From: Dinoroseobacter sp049800835
GTDB taxonomy: Bacteria; Pseudomonadota; Alphaproteobacteria; Rhodobacterales; Rhodobacteraceae
DNA length: 64,000 bases
NCBI RefSeq assembly: GCF_049800835.1
Contig: NZ_JBNAFU010000004.1
Span: 62,001 to 126,000, forward strand
Direction: 5' to 3'
The notes below the pieces were generated by a model, which saw nothing but the letters and a program-made list of their open reading frames with translations, did not search any database and had not been told where the DNA came from. Every line of letters begins with the position of its first letter. Within the stretch, counting starts at the first letter, position 1. This document shows positions 44,531 to 52,496 of the stretch, piece after piece. The position numbers and the translations under genes are program-made.

Positions 44531-45428
44531 GTGGGCTTTTGCGTGTTGGCATGTTGTCGGGCAGTTGCGGCTCCACCTCCGGTGCAAGCTCGCTGTCGAT
44601 GTCGTAGCGCGCGTCGCCGGGGTTGAAACTTGCCGAGATATAGGGACGCTTGCGGCCACCACCGGGTTTGTCCGCCGCCTCGACCAATGAATAGAGGGTG
44701 ACCGGAGTGCCGGTGAAATCCGTGAAATTGCCCACGGGCGCCTCGCCCTGATTTGGGACGGATTCCCAGTGCCGCAGCAGCGTGATCGGTTTGACGGAGG
44801 TGTGGCCCGTCAGCAGGACATCGCCCAGAAACTGCCCGTCCGTGGAAGGGTTGGTCGTTCCCCGGAAACGGGCATCGGGCAGCAACGCGCGTGCGGCCGC
44901 ATTTGCCGGAACCTGCCAGACGTCGTGGTCCGTTCCGATTAGCGTGCCTCCGCCTGCGTCGTGAATGGCCTTTATCTGATTGGCTAGAAGCGCACCGCTT
45001 GAGTTCTCTGCACCGGGGAAGTCGACTTCCGGCGTGCCACTGATCCGCAGCGACCGGATCCCAAAGGAAGCGTCCATCATGACCACACGCTTTCCGCCCG
45101 CGTAATACTGTTGCAACGCCTGAATGTCGCTCTGGCTGACCTGTGACACCGTGTTGGCGAGATCAAGGATCAGGACTTCGGTCTGCGGATGCGCCTCAAG
45201 CGCGCTGGCGAGTGCCCCGCGCCCGCGAAACCGTACGAATGTCGACGCAAATGCCCCGTCGTTCTCGGCTGAGTTGAGCCAGTCCGACATCTCCTGTCGC
45301 AGCGAATTGCGCGAGACACCCGAATCCTGCGTCCCGTTGACAAAAAGGACGCGAATGGGCTCGGCAGCCACGGGCAATGCCAAAAGGCTGCACAGAAAAA
45401 AAGTGATGAAACGCAGAACGATTTGCAT
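44520..45428 (-). CDS. Secreted protein with amidotransferase-like (ThuA-like) fold pattern
   Basis: 302 residues. Signal peptide at about 1-22 (MQIVLRFITFFLCSLLALPV, cut near AAEP). The sequence pattern RVLFVNGTQDSG, then VLILDLANTVSQVSQSDIQAL, GGKRVVMMDASFGIRS and GGGTLIGTDHDVWQVP resembles a flavodoxin-like/class I amidotransferase-like fold as in ThuA-type proteins. This is inferred from pattern only, and no catalytic triad is clear. It is the only minus-strand gene inside the Srf set and is divergent from 45602-46258. Confidence 0.6.
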   Translation of the reverse strand: MQIVLRFITFFLCSLLALPVAAEPIRVLFVNGTQDSGVSRNSLRQEMSDWLNSAENDGAFASTFVRFRGRGALASALEAHPQTEVLILDLANTVSQVSQSDIQALQQYYAGGKRVVMMDASFGIRSLRISGTPEVDFPGAENSSGALLANQIKAIHDAGGGTLIGTDHDVWQVPANAAARALLPDARFRGTTNPSTDGQFLGDVLLTGHTSVKPITLLRHWESVPNQGEAPVGNFTDFTGTPVTLYSLVEAADKPGGGRKRPYISASFNPGDARYDIDSELAPEVEPQLPDNMPTRKSPPIQ

Positions 45429-45506
45429 GAGAAACTCGCGATCAAAAAGGTTCCATCCAAGCCTAATCAGCCGCGCGCGTCTGGCAAGCGGAAATCAGGA
45501 TCGGAA

Positions 45507-45538
45507 CAGGTAAGCCCCCGACAATAGGGGTTTACCTG
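45507..45538. promoter_or_regulatory. Large inverted repeat between divergent accessory genes
   Basis: CAGGTAAGCCCC and GGGGTTTACCTG form a 12-bp inverted repeat with one mismatch (a G-T pair in RNA) around an 8-base centre. It lies between the starts of the minus-strand 302-aa gene (45428) and the plus-strand 218-aa gene (45602). No T-run follows. Symmetry and position suggest an operator for a dimeric repressor, but no regulator is encoded nearby. Confidence 0.45.
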
Positions 45539-45601
45539 ACGCGTTCGAGCGGCGAACATGCGGGAAATTCTTTGCGCTCTGCCATATTGGATCTGCTTGT
45601 T

Positions 45602-46258
45602 ATGCCGTCAAAAGCACTGATCTTCGGTTTAAGCCTGGGACTTGTCGGCCTCAGTGCGGCCTGGGCGGGCTTGGCGTTACAGGCCTGTGCGGTTCGTGCG
45701 CCGTTTTTGCCCGATGCCTGTCCAGGGGACGCGGTAACTGGCGCGCGCGGCGAGCTTGCGGTTCTCGACGCTCGCACCGCGGATTTGACGGCTCGTATCG
45801 CAGCGGCAGAACGCGAACTGGCTCGGATCCAATGCGTTGCGTCGCCACCTGATCCCTATGGCCCGTTTGACCGCGATCTGTGGCAGGCGCGCCAGCTGGG
45901 CGCGCTCTACGGGTGTTGGGCGCTCGACAGCACCTATGCCACCCGCGACGTCGATACCGACGAGGTGATCACCTACGGCACATGGCAGATGTGTTTCAAC
46001 GGGCGCGGGGAGGGTCGGCAAATCATGCAGGGCAGCGACGGGTCGCAATGTGCGGGCCCTGTTACCGCAGGGTTCACCGCGCAAGGGCGTCTGCAAGTTG
46101 TCGAGGCAGACAATCTGGCCTGTAGTGATGGCGGCTACATCCATCGCCGCGACATCGCCTGCGGGCTGGGTGGCGCAGGGCTGCAGTGCGATACCCTGCA
46201 ACCTGAAACAGGTGGCGAGGCGTCCTTGGGCATGTCGAAGATCACGCAGCCGTTGTGA
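45602..46258 (+). CDS. Membrane-anchored protein sharing the CxVRxPF motif of the Srf set
   Basis: 218 residues. One TM helix or signal anchor (MPSKALIFGLSLGLVGLSAA) is followed by CAVRAPFLPDACP and a coiled coil (ELAVLDARTADLTARIAAAE). This strip matches the TM-CGVRTPF-CP-coiled-coil strip of the 422-aa SrfA-like protein, here without its cytoplasmic domain. The C-terminal about 140 residues have repeated Cys and Trp (LYGCWALDST; TYGTWQMCFNGRG) and may form a disulfide-stabilised beta domain. The start at 45602 is chosen over 45572. Function unknown; homology to the Srf-set membrane protein is the main clue. Confidence 0.7.
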   Translation: MPSKALIFGLSLGLVGLSAAWAGLALQACAVRAPFLPDACPGDAVTGARGELAVLDARTADLTARIAAAERELARIQCVASPPDPYGPFDRDLWQARQLGALYGCWALDSTYATRDVDTDEVITYGTWQMCFNGRGEGRQIMQGSDGSQCAGPVTAGFTAQGRLQVVEADNLACSDGGYIHRRDIACGLGGAGLQCDTLQPETGGEASLGMSKITQPL

Positions 46259-46276
46259 CCGGCGCACGCCCCCACG

Positions 46277-46906
46277 ATGCCGAGTGAGTTCGCTCCGCTT
46301 CTCGTCGCACTGACGGTTCTTGCAACCGGGGTCATGGCGGTTTCCGCGGCCATTCAGGCTGCGCGGCAAGGGTTCGATTTCTTCGGGGCTGTGGTTCTTG
46401 CGCTCGTTACAGCGGTAGGCGGTGGTACGCTGCGCGACATCCTGATCGGACGGTTCCCGGTGTTCTGGATCAATGACCCGACATATATCCTGACGGCAGT
46501 GCCGGTCGGGTTGCTCACGTGGGTCATCGCGCACCGGATGCCTGCCGGTGGTGGGCGGCGTCTGCGGCTACTGCTTTACTTTGACGCGGTCGGGCTCGCG
46601 CTGTTCACGCTGGTCGGGGTGCAGATCGCCTTGACGGCGGGAGTATCCATGCTGATGGCGGTCATCCTCGGCTGTGTGACAGGGATCGCCGGCGGCATGT
46701 TCCGTGATGTGCTTTGCGGGCTGCAACCCTCTGTCCTGAAAGAGGATCTTTATGCGACCATCTCGCTTGCCGGCGGGATCGTGTTTGTTATCGCGCATGA
46801 GGTCGGCACGCTGGAGACGGCGCTCATTACGTCCTTTTCGATCATGACGCTGGCCCGGTTCTGGGTGGTCTGGCGCGGCGCGATCCGGGATGAACCGCTA
46901 GCGTGA
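46277..46906 (+). CDS. TRIC-type/UPF0126 membrane protein
   Basis: 209 residues with about six or seven membrane helices. It has the UPF0126/TRIC pattern: ALVTAVGGGTLRDILIGRFPVFW in the first repeat and VTGIAGGMFRDVLCGLQPSVL in the second. Members form trimeric cation channels. It follows the 218-aa gene by 18 bases on the same strand but belongs to a broadly distributed family, so a role in the Srf set is doubtful. It overlaps the convergent ABC permease by 9 bases. Confidence 0.88.
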   Translation: MPSEFAPLLVALTVLATGVMAVSAAIQAARQGFDFFGAVVLALVTAVGGGTLRDILIGRFPVFWINDPTYILTAVPVGLLTWVIAHRMPAGGGRRLRLLLYFDAVGLALFTLVGVQIALTAGVSMLMAVILGCVTGIAGGMFRDVLCGLQPSVLKEDLYATISLAGGIVFVIAHEVGTLETALITSFSIMTLARFWVVWRGAIRDEPLA

Positions 46907-47632
46907 CAGGCGCTGTGCCGCACGATCGGCGGCCACATAGAGCAAAACCGACATCACCCCCAAGGTCAGCATCGCCGCGAACATCAGATCGGTTTTTGCA
47001 CGCCCGTTGGCCAGTAACATCAGGTATCCGAGGCCCTTGGATGCCCCGACCCATTCGCCAATGACCGCTCCGATCGGCGCGTATACAGCCGCAAGTTTCA
47101 GCCCGGAGCCAAGCGAGGGAAGCGCATGGGGCACCCGGATGCGCCACAGGACAGCGCGCGGGGTCGCGCCCATCGTCCGAGCCAGATCAAGATATCCTCG
47201 CGGCGTACGCATCAGCCCGTCAAAGAAGGCTGAGGTGACAGGGAAGTAGATAATCAAGACGGCCATCGCCACCTTCGACCAGAGCCCGTAGCCCAGCCAG
47301 AGCGTCAGGATCGGCGCAAGGGCAAAAACCGGCAGCGCTTGGCTGAAGACGAGCATCGGCCGCACCAAGGCGAGCGCCGTGCGGGAGGTGGCCAGCGACA
47401 ACGCCGTGGCGATACCGAGCAGTCCACCGATCAGCAATCCGAGCATCACCTCCGAGAGGGTGACGAGCGTGTGTTCGGCAATTAGGCTCCGGTTGTCCCA
47501 CCACGCTGCGGCCACGCGCCCGGGTCCCGGCAGAATGAACGACGCAACGCCGGTGAAGCTGACAATCGCCTGCCAGACCCCAAGCGCAACGAGCAGGGCC
47601 GCGATGGGCCAGAAAATCGCCGACCGGGTCAT
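46898..47632 (-). CDS. ABC transporter permease for thiamin pyrimidine precursor
   Basis: 244 residues with about six TM helices and the EAA-loop pattern of importer permeases (TMGATPRAVLWRIRVPHALPS, outline; then GAVIGEWVGASKGLGYLM). This is the SsuC/TauC/ThiX-type family. It is the last gene of the TPP-riboswitch operon and overlaps its ATPase gene (ATGA), so the cargo is inferred to be HMP or a related pyrimidine (ThiX-like). Confidence 0.88.
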   Translation of the reverse strand: MTRSAIFWPIAALLVALGVWQAIVSFTGVASFILPGPGRVAAAWWDNRSLIAEHTLVTLSEVMLGLLIGGLLGIATALSLATSRTALALVRPMLVFSQALPVFALAPILTLWLGYGLWSKVAMAVLIIYFPVTSAFFDGLMRTPRGYLDLARTMGATPRAVLWRIRVPHALPSLGSGLKLAAVYAPIGAVIGEWVGASKGLGYLMLLANGRAKTDLMFAAMLTLGVMSVLLYVAADRAAQRLSR

Positions 47633-48354
47633 GCGGCCTCCCGCAGACGGCGCAAGAGGGCCCCTGCGGCGGACAGGGTTTCCGGGTCATCGATAGGACG
47701 TGGAACCGGGCCGGCGGGCGGCGCCACTTCCGTCAAGCCACCCTCCTCGAGGACCGCGATCTTGTGCCCGAGCCGCGCGGCTTCTGACGGATCGTGTGTG
47801 ACCAGTAAAACCGTGCGCCCCGCCAGGAGCTCCACCGCGAGGTCCTGCATCTGACTGCGGGTCTTGGCATCGAGCGCCGAGAAAGGCTCATCCAGCAGGA
47901 TGACCGGTCGGTCCTCCATCAACGTGCGTGCCAGAGCTGCGCGTTGCCTTTGCCCGCCCGACAGTTGATGTGGGCGCTTCCCAGCGTGCTCTTTCAGGCC
48001 GACACGATCCAAAAGCGCCTCCGCGCGTGGGAGGTCCGGCGTCTGCCCGCGTAACCGCGCACCGGTGCAGACGTTGTCGCGCACATTCGCCCAAGGAAAC
48101 AGCAAGTCATCCTGCGCCATCAGCGCCACGCGGCCCGTCAGGGCGGCGTTGTCCGACGTCGTGATCTCGCCCTCGAACGCCACGTGCGCATCGAGACCGG
48201 CGAGGAGCCTCAGGATTGTCGATTTCCCGACGCCCGAGGGGCCCAGCAAACAAGTCCATGCACCCGGATCCAGTGTCAGCGCAAGTGGTCCGAACAGAGT
48301 ATCCACCCCAGTCCGCGCGTGGCCTTCGATGCGAATGCCCGGGGCGCGTGTCAC
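47629..48354 (-). CDS. ABC transporter ATP-binding protein for thiamin pyrimidine precursor
   Basis: 241 residues. Walker A LLGPSGVGKSTILRLLAG, Q-loop MAQDDLLFPW, signature LSGGQRQRAALARTL, Walker B PVILLDEPFSALDAK and H-loop LLVTHDPSEAARLG are complete. A GTG at 48354 overlaps the tenA stop as GTGA and is preferred to a TTG at 48375. It pairs with the permease and the NMT1-type binding protein as a ThiZ-like subunit. Confidence 0.9.
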   Translation of the reverse strand: MTRAPGIRIEGHARTGVDTLFGPLALTLDPGAWTCLLGPSGVGKSTILRLLAGLDAHVAFEGEITTSDNAALTGRVALMAQDDLLFPWANVRDNVCTGARLRGQTPDLPRAEALLDRVGLKEHAGKRPHQLSGGQRQRAALARTLMEDRPVILLDEPFSALDAKTRSQMQDLAVELLAGRTVLLVTHDPSEAARLGHKIAVLEEGGLTEVAPPAGPVPRPIDDPETLSAAGALLRRLREAA

Positions 48355-49022
48355 GGCGCGAGGCCCATGTCCCAAAAGCCGACCTCAAGCGTTGTGGCCT
48401 TGGAAAACGTTTGTGAGAGTTGGCCAAAGCGCGGAAGCTTTGCGAACCCGTCCCCCAGTCGATGTGTGAGTGCCGCGTCAATCAGCGCGCCTGTCTCTTG
48501 GCACACCTGTTGGTACTCGGGTCCGCCATAGGTCGCGATCCAGTCTGCGTAGGTTGGGGCATGGTCGCGGGCCGCAAGCCCGGCCCCTATTTCGCCATAT
48601 CCCAGCACACAAGGCGCCAACGCCGCAAGCAGATCGAGCAGATCGCCGGAATACCCCGCCTCAAGCACAAAACGCGTGTAGGCCATGTTTTCCGCTCGCT
48701 CCTGCGTGGCTTCGAGCAGGCTCTTGTCGATCCCGGCTGCCGCACACAGTTCCACATGCAGCGCCATTTCGTGGTGCAGAAGGGTGTGCACGGTCGCGGC
48801 AGCGGCCTGCATCTCGGCCAGCGTGTCCGATTTCGCGATAGCAAGCCCCCAGGCGCGCGAGAAGTGCATCAGGAAGACGTAGTCTTGTCGCAAGTAGTGC
48901 AGGAACGCAGCCTCTGGCAGGGTTCCCTCCTGCAATCCTTGGACAAATGCGTGGTCTGTATATGCACGCCAATCCGGTGCCGCGTCGCGCCACGCCTGAA
49001 ATGCTGCGCCGTAGCTGGTCAT
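48351..49022 (-). CDS. tenA: Thiaminase II / aminopyrimidine aminohydrolase
   Basis: 223 residues matching TenA. The N-terminal FVQGLQEGTLPEAAFLHYLRQDY is followed by LLHHEMALHVELC, the catalytic Cys in LAPCVLGYGEIGAGLA and YGGPEYQQ at the C-terminal end. TenA hydrolyses aminopyrimidine breakdown products of thiamin to HMP for salvage. It is embedded in the thi operon and overlaps the binding-protein gene by ATGA. The binding protein probably delivers such pyrimidines into the cell. Confidence 0.93.
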   Translation of the reverse strand: MTSYGAAFQAWRDAAPDWRAYTDHAFVQGLQEGTLPEAAFLHYLRQDYVFLMHFSRAWGLAIAKSDTLAEMQAAAATVHTLLHHEMALHVELCAAAGIDKSLLEATQERAENMAYTRFVLEAGYSGDLLDLLAALAPCVLGYGEIGAGLAARDHAPTYADWIATYGGPEYQQVCQETGALIDAALTHRLGDGFAKLPRFGQLSQTFSKATTLEVGFWDMGLAP

Positions 49023-49963
49023 TGCGCGGTCACGTCGATCGCAATTTCTGCCACGGGCCTCGCCGTCTCCAGCAGGCCGGTGCCAACGAGAAACTCTTCG
49101 AACCGTGCATAGCGGCCTTCGTCCAGTGCCGCCGGTCGCAGCGCGAAGCGCGGTAACGTGTCGACCCAGGCGCGCGCGTTCAACTCGTCATCCAGTTCCG
49201 CCGCAGTGCCCTTGAAAATGTTCCAAGCATCCTCGGGATGGTTCACGATATACTGTGTGGCCTTTTCCACCGCGCCTAGGAAACGCGTGATCTTGTCGGC
49301 GTCCATCGTCTCGGAATTGGCGACGTAAATCAGTTCGTCATGGGGTGGAATGCCCTCTTCCTCAATATAATAGCACTTTCCGTCGATCCCCTCGATTTCC
49401 ATCTGGTTGAGTTCGAAATTGCGGTAGGCGCCGATCACCGCCTGGACTTGTTCGGACATCAGCGCGGGTGAGATCGAGAAGTTCACATTGACCAGCGTCA
49501 CGTCATCCAGACTGACCCCGTGCGTGCCCAGCAACGTCTCCAGCAAGGCCTCCTCCACACCCGCGACCGAAAAACCGATTGTCTTGCCGCGCAGATCCGA
49601 GAGGCTTTCGATCGGCCCGTCCGCGAGGGTCATCAAGCAATTGAGCGGGGTCGCGATCAGCGTGCCCACGCGCAGCAAAGGCAGCCCCTGTGCCACCTGA
49701 AGGTGCTGCTGGACCTGATAGGACACCGCAAGGTCGCCGCGTCCGGCGGCCACCAGTTTCGGAGGGGCGGAAGGATCGGCAGGGGCAATCACTTCGACCT
49801 CCAGCCCGGCGTCGGCGAAATAGCCCCGTTCCTCCGCCACGATGATTGGGCCGTGGTTGGGGTTGATGTACCAGTCCAGCAGCAAGGTCATCTTGTCGGC
49901 GGCTGCGGCAGGTGCGGCCAGCAGGCCGAGGCCCAGTGCCAGCGCCAAGCTCGTTGGTTTCAT
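49019..49963 (-). CDS. NMT1/THI5-like periplasmic binding protein (ThiY-like)
   Basis: 314 residues. Signal peptide MKPTSLALALGLGLLAAPAA. The NMT1/THI5 family start KMTLLLDWYINPNHGPI is followed by AEERGYFADAGLEVEVIAPA, GRGDLAVSYQVQQHLQ and RGKTIGFSVAGVEEALL. ThiY-type proteins bind formylaminopyrimidine. Co-occurrence with tenA and thi genes behind a TPP riboswitch supports that cargo. It lies 3 bases after thiF. Confidence 0.92.
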   Translation of the reverse strand: MKPTSLALALGLGLLAAPAAAADKMTLLLDWYINPNHGPIIVAEERGYFADAGLEVEVIAPADPSAPPKLVAAGRGDLAVSYQVQQHLQVAQGLPLLRVGTLIATPLNCLMTLADGPIESLSDLRGKTIGFSVAGVEEALLETLLGTHGVSLDDVTLVNVNFSISPALMSEQVQAVIGAYRNFELNQMEIEGIDGKCYYIEEEGIPPHDELIYVANSETMDADKITRFLGAVEKATQYIVNHPEDAWNIFKGTAAELDDELNARAWVDTLPRFALRPAALDEGRYARFEEFLVGTGLLETARPVAEIAIDVTAQ

Positions 49964-49966
49964 GTC

Positions 49967-50935
49967 TCAGGTCTCCGTTGTCGAAAAGGGGGCGGCGGTG
50001 AGAACGATCTCTCCGGGCCAGTCATGGCAAATGCTATGGCCGAGGCGCCAGGCGCGCAGGCCCGTGGCGCACGCCAGGACTGTGCGCTGGTGTTCTGCTG
50101 GCAGCGGTGGGCGGGTGTCGGTCGCAAGGCGTAGGGCCGTGGTTGTAATCGGTGCAGGGGCCTCGTCAGCGGTGCGGAGGTCGAGAACCAGATCCTCCTG
50201 CCGGATGGCGGTGGGCGCGATGAAGGCAAGGCGGGTGTCCGGCTCCTTGGCGTCGTCGAACCGAAACCGGGCACTCCGCCATGCCGCCGTATCAAATTGC
50301 ACCATCAGACCGAGGGGGGACTGGCCCGTGCCACTGATCAGGTCCAGCGCCATCTGCGCCTGCGCGGCCCCGACCAGTCCAACAGCGGGCCCGCTGACCC
50401 CCGCCGTGGCGCAGCTTGCAGCTGTCTCCGGTGGGTCGGGAAAAACCGCCCGAAGACTTGGGGCACCGCCACACACGCCGCACACGTACCCCCCGCGTAG
50501 CAGGACAGAGGCCGTGATCAGTGGCGTGTTCGTGGCTGCACAGATGTCCGAGGCCGCGTAGCTGGCGGCAAAGCTGTCGGCGCAATCGATCACCAGATCC
50601 GCATCCGCCACCAATGCTGGTCCGGTGGCCGGATCGAAGGCGATGTCCCGGGCGATAAGCGTTGTTTCGGGGTTGAGCCTGTGCAGAGCATCCCGTGCTG
50701 CATCGGCCTTGCACATCCCGATCTGATCGGTGCTGAACAGGATCTGGCGATGCAGGTTCGACAGGCTGATCACGTCAGGGTCCACGATCTCGATCCGACC
50801 AACTCCCGCGCCCGCGAGGTACGGCAGTACCGGCGCTGCCAGCCCGCCCGCGCCGATAACCAGAACCCGTGCCGCGCCAAAGCGCGCCTGCGCCTGCGCG
50901 CCGAATACAAGCGTCTGGCGGGCATAGCGGGTCAT
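49967..50935 (-). CDS. thiF: ThiS adenylyltransferase ThiF with rhodanese-like C-terminus
   Basis: 322 residues. The E1-like domain has the ATP loop LVIGAGGLAAPVLPYLAGAGVG, the Asp/Arg core VDPDVISLSNLHRQILF, and CGVCGG...SCATAGVSGPAVGLVG with the zinc-binding Cys pairs. The last 90 residues look like a rhodanese domain (VLDLRTADE, then LACATGLRAW with an active-site-like Cys loop). A ThiF-rhodanese fusion would activate ThiS and hand it sulfur. The fusion is inferred from motif pattern. Overlaps thiE by ATGA. Confidence 0.9.
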   Translation of the reverse strand: MTRYARQTLVFGAQAQARFGAARVLVIGAGGLAAPVLPYLAGAGVGRIEIVDPDVISLSNLHRQILFSTDQIGMCKADAARDALHRLNPETTLIARDIAFDPATGPALVADADLVIDCADSFAASYAASDICAATNTPLITASVLLRGGYVCGVCGGAPSLRAVFPDPPETAASCATAGVSGPAVGLVGAAQAQMALDLISGTGQSPLGLMVQFDTAAWRSARFRFDDAKEPDTRLAFIAPTAIRQEDLVLDLRTADEAPAPITTTALRLATDTRPPLPAEHQRTVLACATGLRAWRLGHSICHDWPGEIVLTAAPFSTTET

Positions 50936-51531
50936 TCACACACATTCGCCCATTCGGCGATGCGGGCTTCGGGATCGGTGTTCAGCGTGATGTCGGTCAC
51001 AACGGAAACAAGGTCTGCTCCGGCCCCAAACGCGCCTGGCGCGCGGTCTACGGTCATCCCGCCAATCGCGACCAAGGGAATGTCTCCGATCAGCCGTTTC
51101 CATTCCGTTACGCGGTCGAGTCCCTGTTGGTGCCACTTCATCTTTTTCAGGATGGTTGGGTAGACCGGCCCCAAGGCCACATAATCGGGCTCCAGCGCGA
51201 GGGCACGATCCAATTCGGCATGATCATGGGTCGAGATGCCAAGCCTGATACCGGCAGCGCGGATCGCGGGAATATCGGCTGTGTCGAGGTCTTCCTGGCC
51301 CAGATGCACCCAGTCGCAGCCTTCGTCGATGGCCATTTGCCAGTAGTCGTTGATCACCAATGTCGCGCCGTGTTCCGCGCAGAGACCTCTTGCGGCGCGG
51401 ATTTCGGACCGGATCACGCTGGGCGGATGGTCCTTCATGCGCAGCTGAATGAACCGGGCCCCAAGCGGCAAGGCGCGCAGGACCCATCCCGCGCTATCAA
51501 AGATCGGATAGAACCGGGGCAGGGAGCTCAT
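50932..51531 (-). CDS. thiE: Thiamin-phosphate synthase
   Basis: 199 residues. The TIM-barrel has GARFIQLRMKD (Gln/Arg phosphate-binding strand), LVINDYWQMAIDEG, WVHLGQEDL, LGISTHDHAELDRAL, YVALGPVYPT and VAIGGMTVDRAPGAFGAGAD. ThiE joins HMP-PP and the thiazole phosphate. The start at 51531 (MSSLPRFYP) overlaps the thiG stop as ATGA; the open frame upstream is antisense-like and is rejected. The motif after GPVYPT (ILKKMKW) differs from the common TxTK, as in other alphaproteobacterial ThiE. Confidence 0.93.
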   Translation of the reverse strand: MSSLPRFYPIFDSAGWVLRALPLGARFIQLRMKDHPPSVIRSEIRAARGLCAEHGATLVINDYWQMAIDEGCDWVHLGQEDLDTADIPAIRAAGIRLGISTHDHAELDRALALEPDYVALGPVYPTILKKMKWHQQGLDRVTEWKRLIGDIPLVAIGGMTVDRAPGAFGAGADLVSVVTDITLNTDPEARIAEWANVCE

Positions 51532-52298
51532 GACAAAAATGCCTGACCGATGACGGGGGTGGATGGTTCCGCCATCTCGCGCGGCGGCATTGGGTCCGAG
51601 GCGTAACCTGCCGCCCCGGCCTGCGCGGCGAGCGCCATGGCGCGGGCCATCCCTACCGGGTCGCCGGCCCTGGCGACCGCAGTGTTCAGCAGGACCGCGT
51701 CGAACCCCATCTCCATTGCTGCCGCCGCGTGAGAGGGCAACCCAATTCCAGCATCCACCACCATCGCGACATCCGGAAACCGCGCGCGAATGGTGCGCAG
51801 ACCGTAAGGGTTGGACAGACCCAGTCCGGTCCCGATGGGTGCGCCCCAAGGCATCAGAACTTCGCATCCGACGCTGATCAAACGGTCGGCCACGACAAGA
51901 TCCTCGGTGCAGTAGGGAAAGACCTCGAAACCCTCGGCTGTCAGTATCCTTGCAGCTTCGACCAGCGCAAAAACGTCTGGTTGCAGGGTGTCGGTGTGGC
52001 CGATCACCTCAAGCTTGATCCACTTCGTGTCGAACACTTCGCGTGCCATGTGGGCGGTCGTCACGGCCTCCTTGACAGTGTGGCACCCGGCGGTGTTGGG
52101 CAGCACGTGCACGCCCAGATCGTGGATCATGTCCCAAAATGCCTGTCCCGCACCGCCCGCCCCCTCGCGTCGCAGCGAAACCGTCGCAACCGATGCGCCG
52201 GACGCGCGAAACGCGTCCGCGAGAATGGCCGGGGAGGGGTATTGTGCCGTTCCCAGCATCAAGGGTGTCTCTAGTGCGGTATCGTAAAACCGGTGCAT
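51528..52298 (-). CDS. thiG: Thiazole synthase
   Basis: 256 residues. The sequence MLGTAQYPSPAILADAFRASGA, the Schiff-base lysine in KWIKLEVIGD-like KWIKLEVIGHTD, VLMPWGAPIGTGLG and VDAGIGLPSHAAAAMEMGFD are ThiG signatures. ThiG builds the thiazole from deoxyxylulose phosphate, dehydroglycine and ThiS-thiocarboxylate. It lies 3 bases after thiS. Dehydroglycine would come from ThiO, encoded two genes upstream. Confidence 0.97.
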   Translation of the reverse strand: MHRFYDTALETPLMLGTAQYPSPAILADAFRASGASVATVSLRREGAGGAGQAFWDMIHDLGVHVLPNTAGCHTVKEAVTTAHMAREVFDTKWIKLEVIGHTDTLQPDVFALVEAARILTAEGFEVFPYCTEDLVVADRLISVGCEVLMPWGAPIGTGLGLSNPYGLRTIRARFPDVAMVVDAGIGLPSHAAAAMEMGFDAVLLNTAVARAGDPVGMARAMALAAQAGAAGYASDPMPPREMAEPSTPVIGQAFLS

Positions 52299-52301
52299 GG
52301 T

Positions 52302-52496
52302 TCACCCTCCTTGCATTGGTGCCAGAATTTCGATCCGGTCGCCTGGCGAGAGTGGCGTCTCGGCACGCTTTGCCGCCGGAACGAACACTTCGTTCACGGC
52401 AGTCGCGACGCGGGCGGAGACCCCAATTTCTGTCAGAACATCCGCAAGGGTGGCTCCGGAGACCTCTTGGGGATCCCCGTTAATGACAAGTTTCAT
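52302..52496 (-). CDS. thiS: Sulfur carrier protein ThiS
   Basis: 64 residues with ubiquitin-like fold and C-terminal Gly-Gly (EILAPMQGG), which ThiF adenylates and thiocarboxylates. It begins MKLVINGDPQEV. The start at 52496 lies inside the end of thiO (17-base overlap), which is usual for this tightly packed operon. An upstream in-frame start at 52568 would overlap thiO far more and is rejected. Confidence 0.95.
   Translation of the reverse strand: MKLVINGDPQEVSGATLADVLTEIGVSARVATAVNEVFVPAAKRAETPLSPGDRIEILAPMQGG

Noticed and set aside
27008..46258. Genomic island at tRNA-Leu
   Set aside because: No integrase, no transposase, no repeat of the tRNA 3' end found at the far side, and base composition looks like the surroundings.
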